From NCBI RefSeq assembly GCF_047228935.1, contig NZ_JBFEGG010000004.1, positions 62,001 through 126,000 of the forward strand: a stretch of 64,000 nt of DNA. Direction: 5' to 3'. Positions 42,425 to 51,100 of the stretch are shown here, in pieces. How positions within the stretch are numbered: position 1 is the stretch's first letter; the number at the start of each line of letters is the position of its first letter. Under the pieces are notes generated by a model, which was given only the letters and a program-made list of their open reading frames with translations, ran no database searches and was not told the origin of the DNA. The stretch comes from Ornithinibacillus sp047228935. Its GTDB lineage: Bacteria; Bacillota; Bacilli; Bacillales; Amphibacillaceae. The position numbers and the translations under genes were made by a program.

Positions 42425-43854
42425 TGAACTTTGAAACGATTATTGGTCTTGAAGTACACGTAGAGCTTAAAACGAAATCAAAAATCTTTAGTCCGAGTCC
42501 TAATGCGTTTGGTGCAGACCCGAACACTAATGTGAACCCAATCGATTTAGGTTACCCGGGTGTTCTTCCAGTATTAAACGAAGAAGCGGTAAACTTTGCG
42601 ATGAAGGCTGCAATGGCACTTAACTGTGAAATTGCGACTCATACGAAATTTGACCGTAAAAACTACTTCTATCCAGATAACCCGAAAGCGTATCAAATCT
42701 CTCAATTTGATCAACCGATTGGTGAGCATGGCTGGATTGAAATTGAAGTAGGTGGCAAGAAAAAGAAAATTGGGATTACCCGTGTTCACTTAGAAGAGGA
42801 TGCAGGTAAACTAACTCATGGTGAAGATGGTTATTCTTATGTAGACTTCAACCGCCAAGGTACACCGTTAATTGAGATTGTATCAGAGCCAGATATGCGT
42901 ACACCAGAGGAAGCATATGCATATCTTGAAAAATTAAAGACGATTATACAATACACTGGTGTTTCTGATGTGAAAATGCAGGAAGGTTCACTTCGTTGTG
43001 ATGCAAACATTTCTCTACGCCCATATGGACAAGATAAATTCGGTACGAAGACGGAGCTGAAGAATTTAAACTCTTTTGCTTTCGTACAAAAGGGACTTGA
43101 GTTTGAAGAAAAACGTCAAGAGAAAGTGTTATTATCTGGTGGAGAGATTCTACAAGAAACTCGCCGTTTTGACGAGAAGACTAAAGAAACAATCCTTATG
43201 CGTGTCAAAGAAGGTTCCGATGATTACCGTTACTTCCCAGAACCAGATTTAGTACCGCTTTATATTGATGAAGCTTGGAAAGAACGTATTAAGAGTGAAA
43301 TTCCAGAGCTACCTGATGCACGTAAGCAACGTTATATTACGGAACTAGGTTTACCAGAATATGATGCAGCCGTGTTAACGGGTTCAAAAGAAATGGCCGA
43401 CTTCTTTGAAGAAACGATTCAAAACGGAGCCGATATAAAGCAAGCATCTAACTGGTTAATGGGTGAAGTGTCTGGTTATATGAATAAGCATTATAAAGAG
43501 CTACATGAATTAGCTCTAACGCCAGTGTCTCTAGGGAAGATGATTAAGCTAATCGAAGACGGCACTATTTCTTCTAAAATGGCGAAAAAAGTATTCGCTG
43601 AACTAGTTGAAAAAGGTGGCGATCCGGAAGAAATCGTTAAAGCAAAAGGTCTTGTTCAAATTTCCGATGAAGGTCAATTACGGGAAGTGATTACTGGAAT
43701 CCTAAATGAAAATGAACAATCCATTATTGATTATAAAAATGGTAAAGACCGAGCACTTGGCTTCTTAGTCGGGCAAGTAATGAAAGCAACTAAAGGACAA
43801 GCAAACCCTCCGATGGTTAATAAAATTTTAATTGAAGAAATGGATAAGAGATAA
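42424..43854 (+). CDS. gatB: Asp-tRNA(Asn)/Glu-tRNA(Gln) amidotransferase subunit B
   Basis: tRNA-binding and amidation subunit, 476 residues. Seen: IIGLEVHVELKTKSKIFS, YPDNPKAYQISQFDQPIG, RVHLEEDAGKLTH and RCDANISLRP; C-terminal helical and YqeY-like tail. Overlaps gatA by 1 bp and is followed by a terminator. GatCAB implies that Gln-tRNA is made by amidation, as in Bacillus. Confidence 0.97.
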   Translation: MNFETIIGLEVHVELKTKSKIFSPSPNAFGADPNTNVNPIDLGYPGVLPVLNEEAVNFAMKAAMALNCEIATHTKFDRKNYFYPDNPKAYQISQFDQPIGEHGWIEIEVGGKKKKIGITRVHLEEDAGKLTHGEDGYSYVDFNRQGTPLIEIVSEPDMRTPEEAYAYLEKLKTIIQYTGVSDVKMQEGSLRCDANISLRPYGQDKFGTKTELKNLNSFAFVQKGLEFEEKRQEKVLLSGGEILQETRRFDEKTKETILMRVKEGSDDYRYFPEPDLVPLYIDEAWKERIKSEIPELPDARKQRYITELGLPEYDAAVLTGSKEMADFFEETIQNGADIKQASNWLMGEVSGYMNKHYKELHELALTPVSLGKMIKLIEDGTISSKMAKKVFAELVEKGGDPEEIVKAKGLVQISDEGQLREVITGILNENEQSIIDYKNGKDRALGFLVGQVMKATKGQANPPMVNKILIEEMDKR

Positions 43855-43868
43855 CATTAATAAAGCGA

Positions 43869-43900
43869 AAGTCTGTAGATACATTCTACAGGCTTTTTTT
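43869..43900 (+). terminator. Terminator after gatB
   Basis: Stem AAGTCTGTAGA / TCTACAGGCTT (43869-43879, 43885-43895; one G-T pair), then a T-run. Confidence 0.88.
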
Positions 43901-43969
43901 ATTCTAGATTATAAAATAATTGATTTAATTATCCCACTTTTCGTATTAGTTTTATTATCTTAAAAAGGA

Positions 43970-43996
43970 TTAACAATTAGTACTTTAGTCCGATAT
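43970..43996 (+). promoter_or_regulatory. Sigma-D promoter of the chemoreceptor gene
   Basis: TTAA (43970-43973), 15-nt spacer, TCCGATAT (43989-43996); the sigma-D consensus is TAAA-N15-GCCGATAT. Position 45 bp before the start codon fits a motility/chemotaxis gene. Confidence 0.75.
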
Positions 43997-44040
43997 AGTC
44001 TTTATGAAATCATTTACAGATCCTTTTGGAGGGAAAAACG

Positions 44041-46065
44041 TTGAAGGAAAAAAAGATTAAAAAGCTCAAAGAAAAAAAGGCAACAAGATCACTAAGTTTA
44101 AGAAATAGACTTGTCATATCATTTTTGATAGTCTTATTAATTCCAAGTATTGCAATTGGGCTGTTCTCTTATCAAAGCGCCAGTTCCAATATGGAAAAAA
44201 GTATGTTAGAATCAGCGCAAAAAAATGTCAATATCATGAGACAAACAGTAGATCAATTTATTCTAAATCAGATGGATATTGTTAATTATCTGGCAGATAC
44301 AATCGTTACTACTGATATAGAAAATGACCATGATGATAGAACTAGAGGAATTCTAGACGAAATACAGAATTCTAAAGATGATATTTACGAACAAATTTAT
44401 GTTGGTACACAAACCGGAGAGTTTATGAATTCCCCTACATCTTTTCAGAATCCGCCAGATTACGACCCAAGAAAACGCCCTTGGTATGAATTGGCAATGT
44501 CTGATAAAGGAAATGTAGTTGTAACAGATCCATATGTTTCGTCATCCTCAGGGGAGATTGTTGTAACCATTGCGAGGGTTACTGCAGATAATAATGGTGT
44601 AGTAGGGGTGAATCTAGAACTAAACAGACTCACTGAAATTATTAACTCGGTAACTATTGGCGAGGAAGGTTATCTATTTTTACTAGATGGTACAAAGAAA
44701 TTTATTAGTCATCCTACTAGTGAAGCAGGATCAGAGGCAACGGAAGAATTTTTCGATAAACTATATGAATCTGAACAAGGTCAATTTAGTTACGTTCATG
44801 AGGGAAATCAGAAACAATTAGCATTTGCAACAAGTGACTCGACAGGGTGGAAAATAGCAGGATCTATGTATGATAGTGAAATTGATAAAAGTGTCAGCCC
44901 GATTTTAAAATCGACAATATTTATCCTTATAGTTTCATTATTACTTGGTGGAACAATAATTGTATTTATTATCCGTTCTATTTCTAAGCCAATTAAGGAA
45001 TTGGTAGCAGCAAGTGATACGATGAGTCAAGGAGATTTAAGTGTTAGTATCGACTTAAAACGAAACGATGAATTAGGAACGTTGGCACAAGCATTTAATA
45101 AGATGCGTGAGAACTTGAATCAAGTCATTCACCAAGTTCGAGACAAATCAATTAGTTTAGCTGCATCAGCAGAAGAATTAAATGCAAGTACGGAACAAAA
45201 CACTTCTGCAACCGAACAAATATCGACATCAGTTCAAGAGGTTGCTCAGGGCATGGATAATCAAAATAGTAGTATTTCACAAAGTTCTAAATTAGCGCAA
45301 GAAATGGTAGAGTCCATCAATCAAATTGCATCAAGCTCTGATGAAGTGTCAAGCACAGCTACGAATGCAATGTCAGCCGTGACAGAAGGAAATAACGCAT
45401 TGGGTACAACGATTACGCAGATGGAATACATTAAACAAAATACTCATGAACTTTCTAGTAATATTGAAGGTCTAGGTAAATTATCAGAACAAATTAGTAA
45501 TATTGTGGATGTTATTACCGATATCTCTGAGCAGACTAATTTACTAGCGTTAAATGCAGCGATAGAAGCAGCTAGAGCCGGAGAGCATGGTAAAGGCTTT
45601 GCTGTAGTAGCAGATGAGGTTCGTAAGCTTGCTGAGCAATCTTCTGACTCAGCTGAACAAATAAAAGAAGTGATAGGAACAATCCAAACAGAAACGATTA
45701 ATACTGTAAAATCTATGGAAACAGCAACAGTAGAAGTAGAAAAGGGAATCGACATTGCTAATAATGCTGGTGAATCGTTTAAAAATATAACTGGTTATGT
45801 AGATACTATCACGAATCAAATAATGCGTGTTACTTCGGAAATTCAAGAGATTTCCTCTGCGACAGAGCATTTTAATAACACATTCAAAGAGGTTGCATCT
45901 ATTGGAGACGCAATTTCAGACGAAACACAAAATGTTTCAGCATCAACACAACAACAGCTTGCATCAATGGAAGAAATCGCAGGGTCTGCTGCCTCACTAA
46001 CTGCTGTCGCAGAAGAACTGCAACAATTAGTTGAAAACTTTAAACTCACAAGTAATGATAAATAA
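44041..46065 (+). CDS. Methyl-accepting chemotaxis protein with dCache sensor domain
   Basis: Transmembrane chemoreceptor of 674 residues that signals to CheA/CheW. Order: cytoplasmic basic start, membrane helix about 25-47, extracellular double-Cache domain about 50-285 (with YDPRKRPWYELAMSDKGNVVVTDPYVSS in part), membrane helix about 290-315, HAMP 316-370, and the signalling domain with the hairpin tip NLLALNAAIEAARAGEHGKG. TTG 44041 is chosen because GGAGGG is correctly spaced; a TTG at 44026 overlaps that site. Ligand unknown; dCache receptors often sense amino or organic acids. Confidence 0.92.
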   Translation: MKEKKIKKLKEKKATRSLSLRNRLVISFLIVLLIPSIAIGLFSYQSASSNMEKSMLESAQKNVNIMRQTVDQFILNQMDIVNYLADTIVTTDIENDHDDRTRGILDEIQNSKDDIYEQIYVGTQTGEFMNSPTSFQNPPDYDPRKRPWYELAMSDKGNVVVTDPYVSSSSGEIVVTIARVTADNNGVVGVNLELNRLTEIINSVTIGEEGYLFLLDGTKKFISHPTSEAGSEATEEFFDKLYESEQGQFSYVHEGNQKQLAFATSDSTGWKIAGSMYDSEIDKSVSPILKSTIFILIVSLLLGGTIIVFIIRSISKPIKELVAASDTMSQGDLSVSIDLKRNDELGTLAQAFNKMRENLNQVIHQVRDKSISLAASAEELNASTEQNTSATEQISTSVQEVAQGMDNQNSSISQSSKLAQEMVESINQIASSSDEVSSTATNAMSAVTEGNNALGTTITQMEYIKQNTHELSSNIEGLGKLSEQISNIVDVITDISEQTNLLALNAAIEAARAGEHGKGFAVVADEVRKLAEQSSDSAEQIKEVIGTIQTETINTVKSMETATVEVEKGIDIANNAGESFKNITGYVDTITNQIMRVTSEIQEISSATEHFNNTFKEVASIGDAISDETQNVSASTQQQLASMEEIAGSAASLTAVAEELQQLVENFKLTSNDK

Positions 46066-46094
46066 GCACGTAAAATAAATGTGCTACTTTTCAG

Positions 46095-46123
46095 GCTGTC
46101 GATTAATTCTCGACAGCTTGTTT
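46095..46123 (+). terminator. Terminator after the chemoreceptor gene
   Basis: Stem GCTGTCGA / TCGACAGC (46095-46102, 46110-46117), then TTGTTT. Confidence 0.8.
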
Positions 46124-46235
46124 AATTATGTTCAAAGTTTTTGCCAGCTATTCAGATAAGGAATAAATCTACTATTCTATTCAACAGGATAAAAAGTTAT
46201 GGTAAGTCAATTTTCGTTAAGATATTTCGAAAGAC

Positions 46236-46264
46236 TTTTCAAAATCGTAAAATATGGCTATGAT
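46236..46264 (+). promoter_or_regulatory. Sigma-A promoter of dgkB
   Basis: TTTTCA (46236-46241), 17 nt, TATGAT (46259-46264). Confidence 0.55.
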
Positions 46265-46355
46265 AGTAATGCATGAAAATATATCCATATGGCTAAAAGA
46301 GATACTAATATAGATTTTTCTAGCATAATGTAGCATTGGAGAGGGGACATGTACG

Positions 46356-47270
46356 ATGAAGAGAGCCCGTATTATATATAATCCAACATCTGGTAGAGAG
46401 GCATTCAAGAAGGAGTTGCCTGCTGTTCTAGAAAAATTGGAATTAGCGGGATATGAAGCTTCAGCACATGCTACAACCGGTGAAGGTGATGCAATAAAAG
46501 CGGCAAAACTTGCGGTTGAGCGGAAATATGACATCGTCATAGCTGCCGGTGGAGACGGTACAATTAATGAAGTTATTAATGGACTAGCTGAACAAGAATA
46601 CCGACCGAAATTAGGTGTAATACCAGTTGGGACGACGAATGACTTTGCTAGAGCTTTAACTATTCCTCGTGATAGTATTCAAAAGGCTGTCGATGTGATT
46701 GTAGAGAATCATACGAAACTATTAGATATCGGAAAAGTAAATGAACAATATTTTATTAATATTGCAGGTGGGGGAAAGCTAACCGAATTAACATATGACG
46801 TTCCGAGTAAGCTGAAGACGATGTTAGGTCAACTAGCTTACTATGTAAAAGGAATAGAGATGCTTCCTTCATTAAAACCTGCTCGTGTTAAGATTGAGTA
46901 TGATGGTAATATTATTGAAGAAGATATTATGCTCTTTTTAATCTCTAATACAAACTCTGTTGGGGGATTTGAAAAACTAGCACCAGATGCTTGCTTAGAT
47001 GATGGATATTTCGACTTATTAATATTGCGCAAGACTAACCTTGCTGAATTTGTTCGAATTGCAAGCATGGCACTAAGAGGTGCACACCTAGAAGATGATC
47101 ACGTCATCTATACGAAGGCAAGGCATGTAAAGGTTACCCCTGAAGATAAAATGCAACTCAATATCGATGGGGAATATGGAGGTTTACTACCTGGTGAATT
47201 CCGAAACCTTCAGCAACATATTGAGTTTTTTGTACCAAAATCCTATTTAAATAGGGAGACTACTGAATAA
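46356..47270 (+). CDS. dgkB: Diacylglycerol kinase DgkB (YerQ-like)
   Basis: Soluble lipid kinase that returns diacylglycerol from lipoteichoic acid synthesis to phosphatidic acid, 304 residues. Seen: RIIYNPTSG, the nucleotide loop IAAGGDGTINEVINGL (residues about 62-77), GTTNDFARAL and the C-terminal INIDGEYGG. ATG at the end of a moderately weak ribosome site (GGAGAGGGG further upstream). Position after gatCAB and before rlmCD is as in B. subtilis. Confidence 0.94.
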   Translation: MKRARIIYNPTSGREAFKKELPAVLEKLELAGYEASAHATTGEGDAIKAAKLAVERKYDIVIAAGGDGTINEVINGLAEQEYRPKLGVIPVGTTNDFARALTIPRDSIQKAVDVIVENHTKLLDIGKVNEQYFINIAGGGKLTELTYDVPSKLKTMLGQLAYYVKGIEMLPSLKPARVKIEYDGNIIEEDIMLFLISNTNSVGGFEKLAPDACLDDGYFDLLILRKTNLAEFVRIASMALRGAHLEDDHVIYTKARHVKVTPEDKMQLNIDGEYGGLLPGEFRNLQQHIEFFVPKSYLNRETTE

Positions 47271-47290
47271 TAGGTAGTCTCCTTTGTTTA
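47255..47290 (+). terminator. Terminator overlapping the dgkB stop codon
   Basis: Stem GGAGACTAC / GTAGTCTCC (47255-47263, 47274-47282) followed by TTTGTTT. Confidence 0.75.
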
Positions 47291-47336
47291 TGATATTATG
47301 GTAAGACAGTAAAAGTACGTAAAGGAAGATACATAT

Positions 47337-48719
47337 ATGGCTAAACAAGCTCCTGTGAAAAAGAATGAAACAGTAACCATCCGTTTTGAAGATTTAACCC
47401 ACGAAGGAAATGGTGTTGGAAAGATCGATGGCTATCCATTATTTGTTCCATATGGTTTGCCTGGAGAAGAAGCAACTGTAAAAGTCGTGAAGGTTAATAA
47501 GAACTTTGGTTTTGGAAAACTGTTAGAAGTAAACAATCCAAGTCCAGAACGAGTGGAGCCCCCTTGTGATGTGTTTTATAAATGCGGTGGATGCCAGGTG
47601 CAGCATATGAGTTATAACTTGCAACTTTCCATGAAGCAGCAACAGGTAAAAAATGTGCTACGTAAAATTGCGCGTTTGGAACATGTACCTGTACATCCGA
47701 CAATTGGAATGGAAGATCCTTGGCGTTATCGTAATAAAGTAGCCATCCCTGTTGGGGAAAAGGACGGTGAGTTGATAACTGGTTTTTATCAAATGCGTAG
47801 CCATCAAATTATTGAAGATATGGATACGTGTGTTGTACAAGAAGATTTAAATGATCGTATGGTCGAAGCAGTGAGAAGAATCGCAAACCGAGTTGGGATT
47901 GAATCGTATGATGAGAAAAGTCATACTGGTGTGCTAAGACATATTATGGTTCGTACTGGTCAAGAAACGAAGGAAACGATGATTGTGTTAATTACACGGA
48001 CAAAGGAATTACCTCATGCGAAGGAATTCATTCGTGAATTAACAGAAACATATCCAAATGTGAAATCGATAATTCATAATATTAATTCAGCTAGAACGAA
48101 CGTCATTCTTGGGGACAAAACAAAGGTCCTATGGGGACAGGAATATATTTATGATTCAATTGGGCCGATTCGCTTTGCCATTTCTGCGAAGTCCTTTTAT
48201 CAAGTGAATCCTACGCAAACGAAAAGGCTTTATGAAAAAGCGTTAGAATATGCTGCGATAAGTGAAGAGGATACAGTTATTGATGCGTATTGTGGGATTG
48301 GAACGATATCACTATTCTTAGCCCAAAAAGCAAAGAAAGTATATGGAGTCGAAATAGTTCCGGAAGCTATCGATGATGCAAGAGTTAATGCGAAGCTTAA
48401 TGGTATGACAAATACAGAATTTGAAGTTGGCACTGCTGAAGAAGTAATGCCGAAGTGGAAAGAAGAAGGATTAAAGCCTGATGTCATTGTTGTAGACCCA
48501 CCTCGTAAAGGCTGTGATGAAGGTCTGTTAAATGCAATGATAGAAATGGGACCGAAGCGGATAGTGTATGTGTCCTGTAATCCTTCTACATTAGCACGAG
48601 ATTTACGCATATTAGAGGACGGTGGCTACGAAACGAAGGAAGTTCAACCAGTGGACATGTTCCCTCAAAGTATGCATATTGAGAGTGTGGCTTGGTTGGA
48701 GAAAAAGCTGTCTAACTAA
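47337..48719 (+). CDS. rlmCD: 23S rRNA (uracil-5-)-methyltransferase RlmCD (YefA-like)
   Basis: SAM-dependent RNA m5U methyltransferase, 460 residues. N-terminal TRAM domain (about 8-65), 4Fe-4S cysteines in CDVFYKCGGCQVQHM near 78-90 and a later Cys in DTCVVQ, Rossmann core (DAYCGIGTISLFLAQKAKKVYGVE in part), VVDPPRKGCD, and catalytic Cys in VYVSCNPSTLARDL near 410. RlmCD modifies U747 and U1939 in Bacillus; that specificity is taken from the family. Confidence 0.93.
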   Translation: MAKQAPVKKNETVTIRFEDLTHEGNGVGKIDGYPLFVPYGLPGEEATVKVVKVNKNFGFGKLLEVNNPSPERVEPPCDVFYKCGGCQVQHMSYNLQLSMKQQQVKNVLRKIARLEHVPVHPTIGMEDPWRYRNKVAIPVGEKDGELITGFYQMRSHQIIEDMDTCVVQEDLNDRMVEAVRRIANRVGIESYDEKSHTGVLRHIMVRTGQETKETMIVLITRTKELPHAKEFIRELTETYPNVKSIIHNINSARTNVILGDKTKVLWGQEYIYDSIGPIRFAISAKSFYQVNPTQTKRLYEKALEYAAISEEDTVIDAYCGIGTISLFLAQKAKKVYGVEIVPEAIDDARVNAKLNGMTNTEFEVGTAEEVMPKWKEEGLKPDVIVVDPPRKGCDEGLLNAMIEMGPKRIVYVSCNPSTLARDLRILEDGGYETKEVQPVDMFPQSMHIESVAWLEKKLSN

Positions 48720-48726
48720 AAAATAG

Positions 48727-49112
48727 TTTTGTTAGTTAAAATAAACATTTGCTAGTCCGACCCTGATTTCGTAAAAATAAACTTTTGCGATTTCGGGGTC
48801 TTTTCATGCCCAAATCCTTGTCATTCCTGAATTCTCTCTTTTCTTGGTTTTTTTTATTTCACAAATGTTTTTTATAACTCCAAAATAAGATGGAAAAATC
48901 GGTGGATAACAAACGGAAAAACGACCATTTTTGATCCGGAAATCCTTCAAAATGGGGGTTCCGTAGAAAAACTTTATTTTAACTCGAACGATGGAGTTTA
49001 GAAGGGAGAAAAATCAGATGTATTTTTTTACGGTACAAAAGATTTTTCTATTTAAAAAGTAAATTTCCCAGTTAAAATAAACATTTCCGAATTCGGGGTC
49101 TTTTTCATGTCC
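48727..49112. repeat. Left copy of a composite intergenic repeat
   Basis: Three sub-blocks in order: TTAGTTAAAATAAACATTTGC with a hairpin (GACCCTGA 48759-48766 against TTTCGGGGTC 48791-48800, then TTTT, probably the rlmCD terminator); a block at 48946-48996 (TTCAAAATGGGGGTTCCGTA then ACTTTATTTTAACTCGAACG); and AGTTAAAATAAACATTTCCG ending in GGGGTCTTTTTCATG near 49107. The same three blocks recur in the same order and orientation at 51250-51803. No gene is visible in this 390-bp stretch. Confidence 0.8.
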
Positions 49113-49176
49113 ATTCCTTGTCCTGCCTCGGTTTTCCGTTATAGTGGGCTGTTTTTTTGATGATGTTTTTCCAAAG

Positions 49177-49368
49177 TTAACTCAAAAATTTGAAGAAAAA
49201 GGGTAATAATATAAGTACTATAATACTTTGTATAAACGTTATGAAAATATCCTTTTTCCAAGTTTTTTTTTCACTAGGATAACGATAGAAAAACTTTTGT
49301 AGGATTAGTAACAGTATCCACCAACTGATAAAAGTTAAAATAATGTCACTAAAGTTTTGATAATACAT
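49177..49368 (-). CDS. Small membrane protein, 63 residues
   Basis: Not recognised. ATG at 49368 follows a very good ribosome site (AAGGAGGAGAG, 5 nt spacing), which is the main reason to accept it. Two hydrophobic segments (about residues 8-26 and 42-61) are separated by a strongly basic loop KFFYRYPSEKKTWKKD. Aromatic-rich N-terminus MYYQNFSDIIL. It stands alone on the minus strand between the left repeat block and the exported-protein operon. Could be a toxin-like or accessory membrane peptide; nothing in the sequence decides. Confidence 0.6.
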   Translation of the reverse strand: MYYQNFSDIILTFISWWILLLILQKFFYRYPSEKKTWKKDIFITFIQSIIVLILLPFFFKFLS

Positions 49369-49447
49369 TATTCTCTCCTCCTTCGAGTGATTCTAAATTT
49401 TGTTTGTGCTTACATATAGTACCTTAAAAATATATTAACACTTTTTA

Positions 49448-49490
49448 AATAAGAAAACTAATTATTATTGTAATAGTTAGTTTTCTTATT
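49448..49490. terminator. Bidirectional terminator-like hairpin
   Basis: Perfect 13-bp stem AATAAGAAAACTA / TAGTTTTCTTATT (49448-49460, 49478-49490). It lies upstream of the minus-strand small membrane gene and the plus-strand exported-protein operon, and insulates the two. Confidence 0.6.
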
Positions 49491-49552
49491 AAAATATAAA
49501 AGGAAAATGAATATTGCGTCTGATTAAACCCATATGTTTTTAACGTGGACAT

Positions 49553-49626
49553 CGTTGACCCATTAAAGGGTCACGACAAAACATTCAATCTATATAGCAA
49601 TTAATTGATTAATTAATCAATTAATT
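49553..49626. promoter_or_regulatory. Two dyads upstream of the exported-protein operon
   Basis: TGACCC-ATTAAA-GGGTCA near 49555-49572, and a perfect 28-bp A/T palindrome at 49599-49626 made of alternating TTAAT/GATTA words. Both lie 45-200 bp upstream of the AACTTTCCC box. They may be protein-binding sites; no family is assigned. Confidence 0.5.
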
Positions 49627-49671
49627 AATCAGATATCAAAAAAGTAGATTATACATATTTATGAACTACTT

Positions 49672-49768
49672 GGGAAAGTTCATTTGAAACATCCGAAAAA
49701 GTAAGGTAAAATCTTGTCGGAATTTATCGAACTTTCCCAATATAAGTATTTAATTAATATTTTATAAT
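49672..49768 (+). promoter_or_regulatory. Putative peptide-regulator operator and promoter of the exported-protein operon
   Basis: GGGAAAGTTC (49672-49681) is an inverted copy of GAACTTTCCC (49729-49738). The latter is part of AACTTTCCCAATAT (49730-49743), followed after exactly 19 nt by TATAAT (49763-49768). The same 14-mer and spacing occur before the NprR-like regulator gene (37034-37072). No -35 hexamer is visible, consistent with activation. Confidence 0.65.
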
Positions 49769-49816
49769 AGTAATATAAATACATTTAGTTTTAAAAAAGA
49801 GGATTGGAGGACAGGG

Positions 49817-49861
49817 ATGAATTATTTAATAAAGAGAATATCATATTATTCTATTCTATAG
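49817..49861 (+). CDS. Tiny open frame in the leader of the exported-protein operon, 14 residues
   Basis: ATG 49817 with TTGGAGGACAGGG just upstream encodes MNYLIKRISYYSIL then TAG. It begins about 40 nt after the predicted transcription start and ends 57 bp before the next gene. It could be a leader peptide or chance; the good ribosome site is the only support. Confidence 0.35.
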   Translation: MNYLIKRISYYSIL

Positions 49862-49918
49862 AACTAGTGTATTTATTGTTCGAAAAATTATGTAGTAAGT
49901 ATAAAAGGGGGACCAAAA

Positions 49919-50440
49919 TTGAAAAAAATTATTAATCGAGTAACCTTTATTGCAGTATTTCTACTATCTTTTATTTTATCAACAAATGCAATTGAAGCCC
50001 ATTGGACAAAGATATGTGAGGTCATTAACCCTCTTCAAAATACTTGTATTTTAAGTGGGAGTGCTGAGGACAAAATTGCAAAGTTTACAATTATTCATAG
50101 AGATAGTACAGCTAAGGTAGATCCTTATACTGTAAAAATGAAAAGTAACTCAATTGAAAATAATAGAATAGAAAGAGGGAGTCCATATTTGCAGGATTTT
50201 AAAGTTTATGATTATAAAAACGGTAAAACCTACACTTATACTAGTAGAAGAGGAAAATATTTAAATGATTTTAGTTATAATACAATTTCAATTAATAAGA
50301 ATTTAGGTTATTACCCAGCAAGTGGAGAAAGGACTGCAACAACGCAATTTTTAAAAAGTGGTGGCCCACTTCAATGTGGTTTACCACAAGGTATATTCTG
50401 TAAGAACTATTCAACAGTAACCCAATTTGTAATAAAATAA
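49919..50440 (+). CDS. Secreted protein of unknown function, 173 residues
   Basis: Not recognised. TTG start after AAAGGGGG. Sec signal peptide (MKKIINRV, core TFIAVFLLSFILSTNA, cleavage near NAIEA, residue about 28). The mature part of about 145 residues is polar, basic and rich in Tyr, Ser, Asn and Lys, with four cysteines in two pairs (KICEVINPLQNTC near residues 33-44 and QCGLPQGIFC near 155-164), suggesting one or two disulfides. No anchor. The promoter carries the box shared with the NprR-like regulator. Candidates are a bacteriocin-like, matrix or host-interaction protein; nothing decides. Confidence 0.7.
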   Translation: MKKIINRVTFIAVFLLSFILSTNAIEAHWTKICEVINPLQNTCILSGSAEDKIAKFTIIHRDSTAKVDPYTVKMKSNSIENNRIERGSPYLQDFKVYDYKNGKTYTYTSRRGKYLNDFSYNTISINKNLGYYPASGERTATTQFLKSGGPLQCGLPQGIFCKNYSTVTQFVIK

Positions 50441-50456
50441 ACAAGGAGGATACCTA

Positions 50457-51050
50457 ATGAGAATTAATAAAACTATAATTTCTATTACATCAGCACTATT
50501 GCTCGGAGTTGTCGGGGGAACAGGTTATTCACTTATCTTTAATGAAACGCAACCTCAAGCCTCCATTGAAGCAGATCAATTAATGGTTGTATCCGATGGT
50601 ATTGTTTCAGAAGGAGAGGCATTGAATGGGGTTCAGTTTGCAAAAAAAATGTATACTATCGACAACGATAATCTTCCTTTTAAAGTTGGGGCAGTTAGCG
50701 AGGAAGTTTCGAATGTTATGGATTATGAGCAGGTATTTCATAGATATTACGAAGACGCATCGAAGGAATTTGTGTTAGAACTTCAAGTATCAAATTCAAA
50801 TGTAATTCCAATGGATGAACCAGAGTCGAAATTATTCTTTAAGGAAGTTGACCTAAGTGATGGTATTAAAGGAAAGTACGCCGATAATGGTTCTGTAGAA
50901 ATGTTATACTGGCAACAAGAAGGATTATCCTACAACATAGCTATTCATAGTGTAGGTAACGATGATAAGGTTTCTTTAAATTCTGAAGAAACTAGGGTTA
51001 TATTTGGTGTTGAAAAAATGATAAACATTAGCAAAAATATGAAAAAATGA
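50457..51050 (+). CDS. Membrane-anchored extracytoplasmic protein, 197 residues, DUF4367-like C-terminus
   Basis: One N-terminal hydrophobic segment (about residues 8-28, IISITSALLLGVVGGTGYSLIF) serves as uncleaved anchor or signal. The C-terminal half (ELQVSNSN ... GKYADNGSVEMLYWQQEGLSYNIAIHS) resembles the strand pattern of DUF4367/LolA-like domains that follow anti-sigma anchors, but similarity is weak. ATG after AAGGAGG, 16 bp downstream of the secreted-protein gene, so they form one operon. It may act as the immunity, chaperone or receptor partner of the secreted protein; this is inference from pairing only. Confidence 0.65.
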   Translation: MRINKTIISITSALLLGVVGGTGYSLIFNETQPQASIEADQLMVVSDGIVSEGEALNGVQFAKKMYTIDNDNLPFKVGAVSEEVSNVMDYEQVFHRYYEDASKEFVLELQVSNSNVIPMDEPESKLFFKEVDLSDGIKGKYADNGSVEMLYWQQEGLSYNIAIHSVGNDDKVSLNSEETRVIFGVEKMINISKNMKK

Positions 51051-51060
51051 CTCTATATGG

Positions 51061-51100
51061 GGGAATCCAACCTTTCATTCCAATGAACGCTGGATTTCCC
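51061..51100 (+). terminator. Hairpin after the exported-protein operon
   Basis: GGGAATCCA / TGGATTTCCC (51061-51069, 51091-51100). No T-run, so only a likely terminator or processing hairpin. Confidence 0.5.
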
